NCBI GenBank assembly: GCA_963666465.1
Contig: OY762824.1
Location: 1,550,001-1,614,000 of the forward strand
Origin: VXYL01 sp963666465
Lineage (GTDB): Bacteria > Pseudomonadota > Gammaproteobacteria > Pseudomonadales > Azotimanducaceae
Reading direction: 5' to 3'
Length of the DNA: 64,000 nucleotides
Numbering within the stretch: position 1 is the first letter of the stretch; every line of letters begins with the position of its first letter. A model generated the notes under the pieces. It saw nothing but the letters and a program-made list of their open reading frames with translations. It was not told the DNA's origin and did no database searches. This document shows positions 34,866-43,969 of this stretch, one piece after another. Position numbers and translations under genes: made by a program.

Positions 34866-36268
34866 CCTGCCTCGCGTTTCAGCGAATGAGGTCAATCGCG
34901 GTCTCCGCAACGCCCCGTGTCGTCGTCGCGCTCGCCCTCGTCACGGTTGCGTCGATCGGTTTGCAGGGCTGTTCGAGTTCGGGCAGTTCGTCGAGCGAGC
35001 CGACTGACGAAGCGGTGATCACACCGCCAAACCCCGCTGCGGACCTTGTGGTGGATTCCGCATCGGTCAGCGACAGCAGCCCGGATGCGGGTGCGTCGTT
35101 CACGCTGCGCGCGACGGTTCGCAACCGGGGCGACGCCGGTTCGGCAGCGACGACGCTGCGCTACTACCGCTCCTCGGACGCGACGATCTCGGCGTCCGAC
35201 ACGCAGGTTGGCACCGACGCGGTCGGTGGCCTGGCCGCGTCGTCGGCGAGCGCGGAGTCGACTTCCCTGACCGCGCCTGCAGCGGCCGGAACCTACTACT
35301 ACGGTGCCTGCGTCGACCCCGTTGGGGACGAATCGGACACCGACAACAACTGCTCCGGCGCGGCCAGGGTGGATGTGTCCAGCCCCGACGGCGGCGCCTC
35401 GGACTCGTACTGCCGTGCTGGCGACACCCTGCAGCCGGGTCAAAGTTGCACGATCTACACCACGAGCTTCACCTTCGATGTCGAAAGCTCCGGGCGCGGG
35501 TGCCTGCGCGCCGGAGGAATCCTCAGCTGCAGCGGCAGCAGTCAAAACCTGCGCAGCACAACGCTCAACGGCGTTCGGATCACCTTTGTCGCCCGCCGGA
35601 ATGCCAACGACAGCTGGACGATCGACGAGATCGATCCGAGCCCCGACGGAAGCGGCGGCGGCACGGACGACCACGGCGACACGTTCGCCGACGCAACCCG
35701 GGTGGCGATTCCGTCGACGACCGCCGGCGAACTCGAAGAGGGCGGGGACCGGGACTACTTCCGCGCAGAGGTGGCGCAGGCGGGCACCTACAGTGTGGAA
35801 ACCACCGGGAGCACGGACACCTACGGGACGGGGTTCGACGGCAACCGCTCGCTCCTGGAATGGAACGACGACGGCGGGTCCGGCAGCAACTTCAAGATAG
35901 AGGGAGACCTCGAGCCCGGGACGTATTTCGTCGAGGTGCGGGGATTCAGTTCTTCAACCACTGGCACCTACGAGGTGGTGGTGCGCCCGGTGTCCGGTGG
36001 CGGCGGCGGGGACTCCTACTGCCGCGACGGGCAAAGGATCGACAACGGTACCGAGTGCGACATCTACAGCACGGACGCCGTTCTGGGGATCGACTCGTCC
36101 GGGCGTTTCTGTACCCGGAGCGTTCCCGGCTGGGGCGATGGCTGTACAAGGGGCAGTGTCGGGGGGCGATGGCTGATCGACAGAAGAGGAGGAATCAGAA
36201 TCTACGCCACCCGCACGACCAGCGCCTACTGGACCATCGACGATGTCGAACCCGAACCGGCGGACTGA
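34862..36268 (+). CDS. Lipoprotein with CARDB-like and pre-peptidase-C-type domains
   Basis: A 468-residue exported lipoprotein. The N-terminus MTCLAFQRMRSIAVSATPRV then VVALALVTVASIGLQGCSSS has a lipobox (LQGC). A CARDB-like adhesion fold follows (ADLVVDSASVSDSSPDAG, FTLRATVRNRGDAGSAATTL). Two C-rich repeats begin SYCRAGDTLQPGQSC and SYCRDGQRIDNGTEC, and a pre-peptidase C-terminal-like domain lies between (DDHGDTFADATRVAIPSTTA, DRDYFRAEVAQAGTYSVETT). The start overlaps the autotransporter stop (ATGA), so the two are co-expressed and may form a surface complex. A start at 34886 is also possible. Confidence 0.75.
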   Translation: MTCLAFQRMRSIAVSATPRVVVALALVTVASIGLQGCSSSGSSSSEPTDEAVITPPNPAADLVVDSASVSDSSPDAGASFTLRATVRNRGDAGSAATTLRYYRSSDATISASDTQVGTDAVGGLAASSASAESTSLTAPAAAGTYYYGACVDPVGDESDTDNNCSGAARVDVSSPDGGASDSYCRAGDTLQPGQSCTIYTTSFTFDVESSGRGCLRAGGILSCSGSSQNLRSTTLNGVRITFVARRNANDSWTIDEIDPSPDGSGGGTDDHGDTFADATRVAIPSTTAGELEEGGDRDYFRAEVAQAGTYSVETTGSTDTYGTGFDGNRSLLEWNDDGGSGSNFKIEGDLEPGTYFVEVRGFSSSTTGTYEVVVRPVSGGGGGDSYCRDGQRIDNGTECDIYSTDAVLGIDSSGRFCTRSVPGWGDGCTRGSVGGRWLIDRRGGIRIYATRTTSAYWTIDDVEPEPAD

Positions 36269-36610
36269 ACTTGGGTAGGACGCCATGTAGTCCCCAAACG
36301 GCTGGCCCCCGACACGCAAGGTCGGGTCGACGTCGCTCCGTCAGCCGGTTGCCTTCGCGTCCCCTCCGGTCGAGACGGTCGTCCTGCGGGTCCGTCGCGA
36401 AGACGACCCTTACGGTCGATCCGTGATCGCCGCAATCTGTTGGCTTCCCGACGCCGGCGAGGTGGAGATTCGGATGTCTATTGTCCGTCATGTTCAGTTG
36501 CGAATCCGGCCATCGGCGCCCGGCTCGGCGCAAGGCGACGGCGAGGGGGGCGAGTCGGATACGCATCGCCAACAGGGGATGCTGGCCATGCGTTTTGAGG
36601 CCCGTCGATC
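36269..36610. other. 342-bp intergenic region
   Basis: Nothing convincing on either strand; GC-rich open frames here have no domain-like sequence. It separates the lipoprotein from a truncated membrane-anchored gene. Confidence 0.5.
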
Positions 36611-36928
36611 ATGGTCCTGAGGGTCGCACTGCTTGTCGCAGTGTCCCTGACGTTGGCCGTGGTCGTCTGGTGGACGGCGTGGCGCGGAGCGGACACGCAA
36701 GGCCCGCTGCCGGAGGCGCCCGACCCCACGGCCCCCGCAGCGAAGGCGGCGCCACCGGGCACCGCCGGCGGCGCTGTCGTTCCCACCTCGGCGCCGCCGC
36801 TGTGGCGCGCGATCGACGAGGGGACGGTGGACGTCAAGCCGCCGTTCACCGATGGCTGGTCGCAGGCGGGCCGCGTCCTGGTGGACGTCACCCGGGCCGC
36901 GGCCGCGGCGCGAACCTGGCGGGCCTTT
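36611..36928 (+). pseudogene. Membrane-anchored gene truncated by the TIR element
   Basis: Starts MVLRVALLVAVSLTLAVVVW (one transmembrane or signal segment), then a Pro/Ala-rich linker and WRAIDEGTVDVKPPFTDGWS, ending abruptly at the left end of TIR element copy 4. The rest of the gene is not found in the window. No family recognised. Confidence 0.5.
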
Positions 36929-37253
36929 TTTCCCGACACACAAACATTTCGTCCTACACAACAATGGGCATTGTCTCACGTTGACCCAACGCTCCACGCC
37001 TGCGCAGGGATGGGGTCGTGAGTCCCGGCAGCCGCCGAACGTTCAGCCCCTCCAACCCCGCGCTGAACCGCGTCACCCTCCCGAACGGCGATGTGGGGCA
37101 TCGCCCGTCGTGCGTGAGACCGAAATGTTCGTGCGTCGGGAAGGAGGCCTTGTCCCACCCGTGACACGCGCTGAACGGCGTCACGCTCCCGAACGGCGCC
37201 TGCGTGGGAGATTTCCTACGCCGTGTAGGACGAAATGTTTGTGTTTCGGGAAA
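36929..37253 (+). mobile_element. TIR repeat element, copy 4
   Basis: Full-length copy with two internal units; right end has one change (GTGTTTCGGGAA). Preceded by GGGCCTTTTTT. Truncates the membrane-anchored gene on its left. Confidence 0.92.
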
Positions 37254-37600
37254 AGCTAACCTGTGCCACCGGAACTTCCGACAACCGCGAACGCCCCGCC
37301 AGCTTCTCGGCCCCATCTGGAAGCCAGCGCGCCAAAGTCTCGAACTCCAACGCCGACGTGCCGTTCGTCGGCGCGCGCCCGCGGCCATAACCCGGCGAGC
37401 ACGACTGCGGTCCTGATAGTCTGAAAAACCCGCCAAACAGAACGCCGTTTGCCGAACCGGGTTCCCGCACCCAATCGCTCGACCCCCCCCCCCCCCCCCC
37501 CCCCCCGAATTCCGCAAGGTCTCGTGGTCACCATGCGCTTCGGAGCGCAGAAACCCTACCTAACCAGACAACGGCAAGCCAGCGGCCCAACCAGGGCCCG
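37254..37600. other. Gene-poor region with a long poly-C run
   Basis: A minus-strand fragment (TNGTSALEFETLARWLPDGA) ends at the right end of element copy 4 and may be a remnant. A run of 24 Cs at 37483-37506 follows. No complete gene seen. Confidence 0.45.
37483..37506 (+). repeat. Poly-C tract of 24 bases
   Basis: Uninterrupted run of 24 Cs about 95-170 bases before the possible starts of the DUF2971 gene. It could modulate a promoter by length, or be an assembly artefact. Confidence 0.8.
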
Positions 37601-38568
37601 ATGCGATACAGTTACGGAAAAGCAGCCAACCCGTCAGGCCCTGCACTCCCACGCCACACTAACCACGCGAGAACCCAAGTGCCGCCCCAAAGCCCGCCAA
37701 CCATTGTCGACGAATCCGGCAACTCCCAGCAGCACCAGGCGCTATTCCACTACACCTCAATCCAGTCCCTGCGCGGGCTTTTGAAATCCGGCACGATTTG
37801 GGCGAGCCACATCGACCATTTGAACGACGCGTCGGAACTGACGCAGATCGGACGTAGCCTGAAGTCGGCATGTGTCGGCTACGCGGGCAGGTTCGCTGAT
37901 CAACAAGCCCGTTCCCTAGATTTCGCGCTCGATTTCGTGTCCGTCGTCGCGAGCAGCTACTTCGACGCCCGCCCGAGCCGTGGTTCAGCACGCCTTCCGT
38001 CTTCATTGCCTCCTTCTCGGCTCACAACAGCCCCTACATCCGCCAAAACGGCATGTTGAGTCAATGGCGCGGCTACTGCGGACACGACGGCGTCGCCGCC
38101 GTTTTCGACAGGAAGGGACTCGAGCAGCTCCTGGAGCCGGAGCGCGAGCGCTTCCTTTACCTTTCGTGCAGCTTGGAGGAAGTCGTCTATGACCGCGGCA
38201 ACGTTGAACTCGACGATGGCAAATTTCCAGGGGTAGTCGAGGCGTTCGAAGACCTCGCCCGCGCCTTGCCACCTCAGGGTCGTGCCTCCGAGAGCACGAA
38301 AAAGCAGTGCCAGACTCGCCTTGTCGAGCGGTTGCTCCCGGCAATGGCACGGGTCAAGCACCGTGCCTTTGCGGACGAAACCGAATGTCGCGTTGTAGCT
38401 GTCCTTCCCGGCCACGAGAAGGCCGACAGTCGGCAAACCCCAAACCACCGCACCCAACGAACCAAGTCCGTCCATCATCGCGCCGCGGAACGCGGTTCGA
38501 TTCCGTACATACGTCTGTTCAAAGACCCTGATAGCGCAAACACCGACTCCTCTCGACTTCGGCGTGCA
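37601..38568 (+). pseudogene. DUF2971 gene, frameshifted and 3'-truncated
   Basis: The first frame has LFHYTSIQSLRGLLKSGTIW then ASHIDHLNDASELTQIG, the DUF2971 signature (ADP-ribosyl-like fold; role unknown). At about 37965-37975 the frame shifts, and the next frame continues WFSTPSVFIASFSAHNSPYI, QNGMLSQWRGYCGHDGVAAV and RVKHRAFADETECRVVAVLP. The 3' end runs into TIR element copy 5. The start may be ATG 37601 or GTG 37679. Either a real pseudogene or one sequencing error plus truncation. Confidence 0.75.
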
Positions 38569-38890
38569 TTTCCCGACACACAAACATTTCGTCCCACACA
38601 GCAATGGGCAATGTCTCACCTTGACCCGGCGCTCCACGCCTGCGCGGCGATGGGGTCGCGAGTCCCGGCAGCCGCCGAACGCTCAGCCCCTCCAACCCCA
38701 TGCTGAACCGCGGCACCTCCCGAACGGCGATGTGGGAAATCGCCCATCGTGCGTGAGACAGAATGTTGGTGCGTCGGGAGGAGGCCCTGTCCCACCCGCG
38801 ACACGCATTGAACGGCGTCACGCTTCCGAACGGCACCCGCGTGGGAGATTTCCTACGCCGTGCGGGACGAAATGTTTGTGTGTCGGGAAA
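38569..38890 (+). mobile_element. TIR repeat element, copy 5
   Basis: Full-length copy with two internal units; both ends match the 20-base inverted repeat. Cuts the end of the DUF2971 gene. No clear target duplication flanks it (GCGTGCA left, AGCTGTT right). Confidence 0.92.
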
Positions 38891-39161
38891 AGCTGTTGGC
38901 ATGTCGTGATGCTGTGTTCCCGATCTCATGGGGGCTCGGCCTCTCAGCAGGCCGCATTCCCGGCGACACGAGCGCACATCCACTGCCTTCGAGTCGGTCT
39001 AGGGTGCCCTTGGTGCCGGGGTAAGGAGCGCTGCCCGGAAGGCGGCGGTTCCTCGTGGCGCTGGCGGCCGGCCGGGTAGTCGTTGTGTGGGGACGGCGTT
39101 TTTCGCGTCCACGCACAACGAAATCCGCTATGATTTGGCCGCAACGGACACGGCGCGGAAC

Positions 39162-39770
39162 ATGACCTACGCCCGCCAACAAGCGCTGGACGACCTTTCC
39201 TGTGGCGTCCTCCCCCGTCAAGGCAAGTGGAGCGACGAAGACTATCTGTGGCTGACCGACGCAACCAATCGTCTGGTCGAGTTCACCGATGGCTTTGTCG
39301 AAGCGCTGCCGATGCCCACCGTTGCGCACCAGCTCATCCTCGCGTTTCTGCACGACCGTTTTCGCGAGCACATCGTGCCGTTGGGCGGGATTGCCCTGTT
39401 TGCCGCCGTGCGCGCGCGCATCCGCTCCGGCAAGTTCCGGGAACCGGATCTCGTGGTGCTGCTCGACCGAGACGACGACCGCGTTCAGGACCGGTTCCTG
39501 TTCGGTGCCGATCTGGTTGTGGAAGTGGTCAGCCCCGACGGACGGCGGCGTGACCTCGTGGAGAAGCCGCTCGACTATGCCGAAGCGGGCATCCCGGAAT
39601 ACTGGATCGTCGATCCTCGCGCAGAGACGATTACGGTTCTTGCCCTTGGTGGCGACGCGTATCGAGAACACGGCGTCTTTCGGCGCGGCGCCCTTGCAAC
39701 CTCGCCGCTGCTCGAAGGGCTTGAGGTGGACGTGGCAGCGACGTTCGACGCCGCGCGCCGTCGAAACTGA
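39162..39770 (+). CDS. Uma2-family (DUF820) putative endonuclease
   Basis: A 202-residue protein, MTYARQQALDDLSCGVLPRQ. Visible: RLVEFTDGFVEALPMPTVAH, the acidic strand KFREPDLVVLLDRDD, LVVEVVSPDGRRRDLVEKPL (catalytic E-x-V-S) and YAEAGIPEYWIVDPRAETIT. This is the canonical Uma2 restriction-like fold, with the motif more intact than in the Uma2 at 13404. Followed after 69 bases by an ArsI-like gene on the same strand. Confidence 0.9.
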   Translation: MTYARQQALDDLSCGVLPRQGKWSDEDYLWLTDATNRLVEFTDGFVEALPMPTVAHQLILAFLHDRFREHIVPLGGIALFAAVRARIRSGKFREPDLVVLLDRDDDRVQDRFLFGADLVVEVVSPDGRRRDLVEKPLDYAEAGIPEYWIVDPRAETITVLALGGDAYREHGVFRRGALATSPLLEGLEVDVAATFDAARRRN

Positions 39771-39839
39771 TCCGGCCTGGCCCCTTGTCCCAAGGCACAG
39801 AGGCCCCACATACACCCCACCATCCACCGGAGAGACGCC

Positions 39840-40280
39840 ATGGCCCGAGTGCAGGTTGCGATCAATGTTCCGGACATCAACGAAGCGGTTGCCTTCTATA
39901 GCCGCCTGTTTGGCGTTTCGCCCCACAAGGAGCGTCCGGGCTATGCCAACTTCGAGGTCGCAGACCCGCCGCTGAAGCTGGTGCTGTTCGAGCAGGAGGG
40001 GCCGGACAGGCTCAATCACCTCGGCGTGGAGGTGGAGGCCACCGCTGCCGTCGCCGCCGAGACCAAGCGCCTCGCGGCTTCGGGCCTCGCAACCGAGGTG
40101 GAAGACGGCGTGGTGTGTTGCCACGCGGAGCAAGACAAGGTGTGGGTGCGAGACCCAGGCGACATCCGCTGGGAGATCTACGCCATCACCGACGACATGC
40201 TCGAAGCCGGCGACTCTGCGGCGGCCGAGTCGACCACCTTGACGGCCAGAAGCGTCGCGAAGCGGCCATGCTGCTCATGA
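39840..40280 (+). CDS. arsI: ArsI/CadI-family VOC metalloenzyme
   Basis: A 146-residue vicinal-oxygen-chelate protein. The N-terminal MARVQVAINVPDINEAVAFY and LFGVSPHKERPGYANFEV are typical of ArsI/CadI. The paired cysteines of ArsI appear in VVCCHAEQDKVWVRDPGD, the metal-ligand Glu in IRWEIYA, and the tail ends CCS. ArsI cleaves the C-As bond of trivalent organoarsenicals, and CadI binds cadmium; which applies is not settled. Ribosome site GGAGAG precedes the ATG. It is away from the metal-efflux operon at 1-4.6 kb. Confidence 0.85.
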   Translation: MARVQVAINVPDINEAVAFYSRLFGVSPHKERPGYANFEVADPPLKLVLFEQEGPDRLNHLGVEVEATAAVAAETKRLAASGLATEVEDGVVCCHAEQDKVWVRDPGDIRWEIYAITDDMLEAGDSAAAESTTLTARSVAKRPCCS

Positions 40281-40380
40281 CCTGAGAGGCGTTTCATCGC
40301 ACCGGGGAACTGCCGCAGCGATGTACAATCCGCGCGTCAGTCGAGGAGTTCGGGGGGCCTTTTCCCCGACAAAGGGGCCT

Positions 40381-40706
40381 TTTCCCCGACACACAAACAT
40401 TTCGTCCCACACAACAATGGGCAATGTCTCACCTTGACCCAGCGCGCCACGCCTGCGCGGCGATGGGGTCGCGAGTCCCGGCAGCCGCCGAACGCCCAGC
40501 CCCTCCAAACCCCACGCTGAACCGCGTCACCCTCCCGAACGGCGATGTGGGAAATCGTCCCTCGTGCGTGAGACCGGATGTTCGTGCGTCGGGAGGGAGG
40601 CCCTGTCCCACCTGCGACACGCGCTGAACGGCGTCACGCTCCCGAACGGCACCCGCGTGGGAGATTTCCCCCGCCGTGTAGGACGAAATGTTTGTGTGTC
40701 GGGAAA
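40381..40706 (+). mobile_element. TIR repeat element, copy 6
   Basis: Full-length copy with two internal units. A short duplicate of the left border (GGGGCCTTTTCCCCGAC) occurs just before it at 40354-40370, as also seen beside copy 3. Confidence 0.92.
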
Positions 40707-41056
40707 CGTCGCGAGTATCACCGCCACCTTGGCGGTAACAGCGTGGATGTTGGCCAGCCGTTTTCGTTCCGGGTACTCAATCCGCTCTCGCACGAGCGAG
40801 CCAAAGTCCAATTGGCTGATGCCGTGGGCGTCATCAGGGACCAAGTGGTCGCGCTTTCTGGACCTCCCTGCTGCCGTAGCAGGTCCATAGCGGGTCGCAT
40901 AACGTCCTTTTTGGCCCCCCTATGATATGGTCGGGAAATGGACGAGTCCGCCGCCCTCGAGCAGCGCCGCGGCCGCGACAGTCGCGCCCCCCTCAAGGGG
41001 GGCAGCAGCCGCGTTCGGCGTAGCATGGGAAACGGGTTGACTGTAGCGCTCCGTCG
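40707..41056. other. 350-bp region without a firm gene
   Basis: A plus-strand fragment (VDVGQPFSFRVLNPLSHERA) begins directly after element copy 6 and might be the 3' part of a truncated gene. A CCCCTC/GAGGGG-like inverted repeat is at about 40987-41001. Otherwise nothing supported. Confidence 0.4.
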
Positions 41057-41293
41057 ATGCCCACGATTCTGCGACACGGTCCGTACCGGTTCTTCTTCTA
41101 TTCCAACGAGCAGGAGGAACCCGTGCATGTTCATGTCGAACGGGACGGGAACGTGGCGAAGTTCTGGGTGGACCCGGTGAGAGTGCAGCGCAGCGGGGGA
41201 TTCCGACGGCCGGAAATCCACCGGATAACGAGGCTGGTCGGGGAACATCGGGAGCGGATCATGGAGGCATGGGATGAGTATTTCAGTACCTGA
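41057..41293 (+). CDS. DUF4160 protein (toxin-like member of a pair)
   Basis: A 78-residue protein, MPTILRHGPYRFFFYSNEQE then EPVHVHVERDG, matching the DUF4160 pattern (R-F-x-F-Y-S-x-E, E-P-x-H-V-H-V). The stop lies 20 bases inside the next gene. DUF4160/DUF2442 pairs are common two-gene units often listed as possible TA modules; proof of toxicity is lacking. Confidence 0.9.
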   Translation: MPTILRHGPYRFFFYSNEQEEPVHVHVERDGNVAKFWVDPVRVQRSGGFRRPEIHRITRLVGEHRERIMEAWDEYFST

Positions 41294-41576
41294 AGCGCAC
41301 CTCGCCGAAGTGACGGCTGTCGAGGTTTCCGAGGAGGCGCTGAGCGTGGAGTTGAGCGACGGCAGGACATTGGCCGTGCCCACGAGCTGGTATCCGCGGC
41401 TCGCCTACGCGACGGACGAGGAACGCGGAAACTGGACGGTTGTCGATGGCGGTCACGGGATCCACTGGCCGGAGCTGGACGAGGACGTCAGTCTGGCGGG
41501 CCTGCTGGCGGGTCGTGCTTCAGGTGAAGATCAGCGATCGCTGAGAAACTGGCTGGAGCGGAGAGCCGGCCGGTGA
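41274..41576 (+). CDS. DUF2442 protein, partner of DUF4160
   Basis: A 100-residue protein with LSVELSDGRTLAVPTSWYPR and GIHWPELDEDVSLAGLLAGR, the DUF2442 signature. It overlaps the DUF4160 gene by 20 bases (start at 41274), so the two are co-translated. Probably the antitoxin-like or DNA-binding partner. Confidence 0.9.
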   Translation: MSISVPEAHLAEVTAVEVSEEALSVELSDGRTLAVPTSWYPRLAYATDEERGNWTVVDGGHGIHWPELDEDVSLAGLLAGRASGEDQRSLRNWLERRAGR

Positions 41577-41599
41577 GTTCGTAGCGGAAGGGCACAGGC

Positions 41600-41987
41600 G
41601 AGTTACGTCGGGCTGTCAGGCCAAAAATTTGAAGCGACAGACCTCTTCGAGCACTGCGGCCGCGATGTCGCGACCCCGGCCGCCGGCGCCACACCGACCC
41701 TCTTCGCCGGCGACGAGACGACCACCCGACGGTTCTGGGAGTCCTTCACCGTCACCATCCAGAACCCCAACACGCGCCGCGCGTACCTCACGGCCCTGCG
41801 CGCCTTCGACGACTGGTGCACCAGCTACGGCATCGCTATCGAGGACGTCGAGCCGATGGTCGTCGCTGCCTACATTGAGGAGCTGACGAAGCGACGTTCG
41901 CCGGCGACCGTGGCGCAGCACCTGGCGCGCCGTCCAGCCTCCGCCGCCCCTTTTCACATGGGGTCGGCTGGTTGCACCCCAGGCTAG
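41600..41987 (+). pseudogene. Tyrosine recombinase fragment (N-terminal core-binding domain only)
   Basis: The frame reads FAGDETTTRRFWESFTVTIQ, NPNTRRAYLTALRAFDDWCT and MVVAAYIEELTKRRSPATVA then QHLA, a SAM-like core-binding domain of a phage-type integrase. The sequence then diverges into a short tail and stops. The catalytic domain is absent. No upstream start is visible. Short iterated CTAGCC motifs (41984-42009) follow. Confidence 0.75.
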
Positions 41988-42002
41988 CCAAGCCTAGCCA
42001 GG

Positions 42003-42224
42003 CTAGCCGCCCCAGGGTCCCTTGGGCTTATGGTCTAGAACTCGGCTGATGTACGAGCCCCTAGACTGTCCCCGTGCCGTGAACTCGGTCCATACCGTCG
42101 CCGAACACGCTCCGTACCACCACTCAACGCCATCGGGGAACCGGACGTAGATTCGCTCGGCTTCAGGATCGTAGGCCTCCGCCACTATTCGAGTAGAGCC
42201 GGTCACTGGTTTCCAATCAATCAT
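42003..42224 (-). CDS. KTSC-domain protein overlapping the HerA gene
   Basis: A 73-residue protein from ATG 42224: MIDWKPVTGSTRIVAEAYDP then ERIYVRFPDGVEWWYGACSA, the KTSC fold. KTSC domains occur alone or at the ends of tRNA-synthetase-like and phage proteins; role unknown. The start lies eight bases before the HerA stop, so it is the third, coupled gene of the SIR2-HerA operon. It may modulate that system; this is inference. Confidence 0.82.
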   Translation of the reverse strand: MIDWKPVTGSTRIVAEAYDPEAERIYVRFPDGVEWWYGACSATVWTEFTARGQSRGSYISRVLDHKPKGPWGG

Positions 42225-43969
42225 TGGTTGTTTCTCCGAATGTGCCACGCCATGCGGCCAGCGCAGAACTGACGTCCGGCGTGGTGGCTTGCTTGCGCCA
42301 CGTCGCCAGAGACGGATCCGCTGCGTCCGGCTGGGGCCTCGGCAAGTCGAGCATCACGCGAGCCGGCAACACGACGGCCTCGCCACTTACGAGTGCCTCG
42401 CCGGTTCGAAGACTCGGGAGAACCGAGGCCAAGCCGGAGATCATGTCGGGGAGCGCGGCCCTGATCGTGCTCTGATCTCCGGCGTTGGAGAGCCTCAACG
42501 CGAGAATTGTACCGCACTGGGCCAAGGCCGTGTCGGGGAGTTCTGACGGGCGTTGTGTTACGAGAAGTAACCCGACACCGTACTTGCGGCCTTCCCTCGC
42601 AATGCGGTTGGCGGATTTCCGTGCCAAGTCGCTGGCGTCAGCCCCTAGATACCTATGGGCCTCCTCTAGGACGATGAGAACAGGCCTCGGCCGGCCGATC
42701 CCTACATCGCCCTTTTCGGTTCGAAGGGCGACCTCGAAAATCAGGTTCAGCACAACCCCAACGGCCAGGTCCGCGGCGACGTCGGGTACGCCGCTGAAGT
42801 TCAGAAACGGAAACGGCGCGGTCGCCACCGAGCCATTCTTGGACGAGGTGCACGAGCGGATCATCTCCTGCCGGACAACCCTCTGGCCCCCTGAAGAATC
42901 GAAGCCGTGGATCGAGGAGGCCGCGACGCAGCTGGTCGGGTGCCGTACCGTGCACCCCGTGATAGGCGCCCTTGTTTGGCGGCGTACTGCCCGGACCGTA
43001 CGGTTTGAACTTGGCTGGGCGGAGGTCTTGCGGCGAGCCGTTCTCCTCGATGCAGGGCGTGTCCCCGGCCACAGTCTCGTTGTTTTCGCGATCCAACTGA
43101 TGCCACACCCTGCGCAAGTCAAAAGGCACCGGCGTATCCACGGTAATCGCGGCTTCATCGAGGTCGAGCCACTTTGCCTCCGAGACGAATTCGCGCCGGG
43201 CTGCCGTTACGAGCTCGGCGTATCGTTGGTGAAACGTGCTTCCCCCCGTGACTCCGAATACGTGCAAGATCTCGTTCGCCGAGAGCGCCCAAAACGGTAC
43301 GCGCAACCCACTTTGGCCCGGGGCCAAGACACTCTTGACGCTCGCCATCCCTGCGAGCGCCTGACCATATTCACCGTGGGAGTCGATGACGACAATGTTC
43401 GCTGCGTCCCATCCGCCCCTGACGAACCCCTGGAGGAGCGAGGCGACCGCACTCGTCTTTCCGGAACCGGTGGACCCCACCACGGCACCGTGTCGCACGA
43501 CGAATCTGGACGAGTGTATGCACAATGGGACGTTTTCCGCCGCCGCCAAGCATCCCAAGCGCAGATGTTCAGTGTCAGGTTTCGGGAAAATGGCGGTCAG
43601 TTGTTCCGGCGTGGCGAAATGCACTGGATCGTCCAGCCCCGGATACGAACCCACGCCTCGCTGGAAACGTCCGCTACCGCGGTCAATCTCGCCGAGGAGT
43701 TGAACCTGCAGCCACCGTTGGTCCCGCTGAACAGCGTCACTCGGCTGCAATCGCCCCGCAAGCTCAGCGATGCCGACGAGTTCCACCGTCGCGATCAAGT
43801 CCACGAGCCCTTGCGGAATACGCACCAGTGAACCGACCTGTCCAACGCGGTGGATCTCTCCCCTGTATATGGGTGTGATCCCGGCAAGATCTTCGTTCAA
43901 GGCGACGGTCACCGTTGCGCCCAGAACGTGCTGCACCTTGCCGATGGTCGTCGGATCGGTAGACCTCAT
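42217..43969 (-). pseudogene. herA: HerA-type ATPase of a SIR2-HerA system, one-base frameshift
   Basis: HerA/FtsK-superfamily ATPase (DUF87), normally about 580 residues, forming a hexamer that works with SIR2 in anti-phage defence. From ATG 43969 the frame has a HAS-barrel-like N-terminus and the P-loop VVGSTGSGKTSAV at about 164-176. At about 42808-42812 a run TTT carries one extra base; dropping it joins EWLGGDRAVSV to LNFSGVPDVAADLAVGVVLN and the Walker B strand VLIVLEEAHRYLG, then LLVTQRPSELP and the stop at 42217. The frameshift could be a sequencing error, since the rest is highly conserved. Its start overlaps the SIR2 stop by four bases. Confidence 0.85.
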
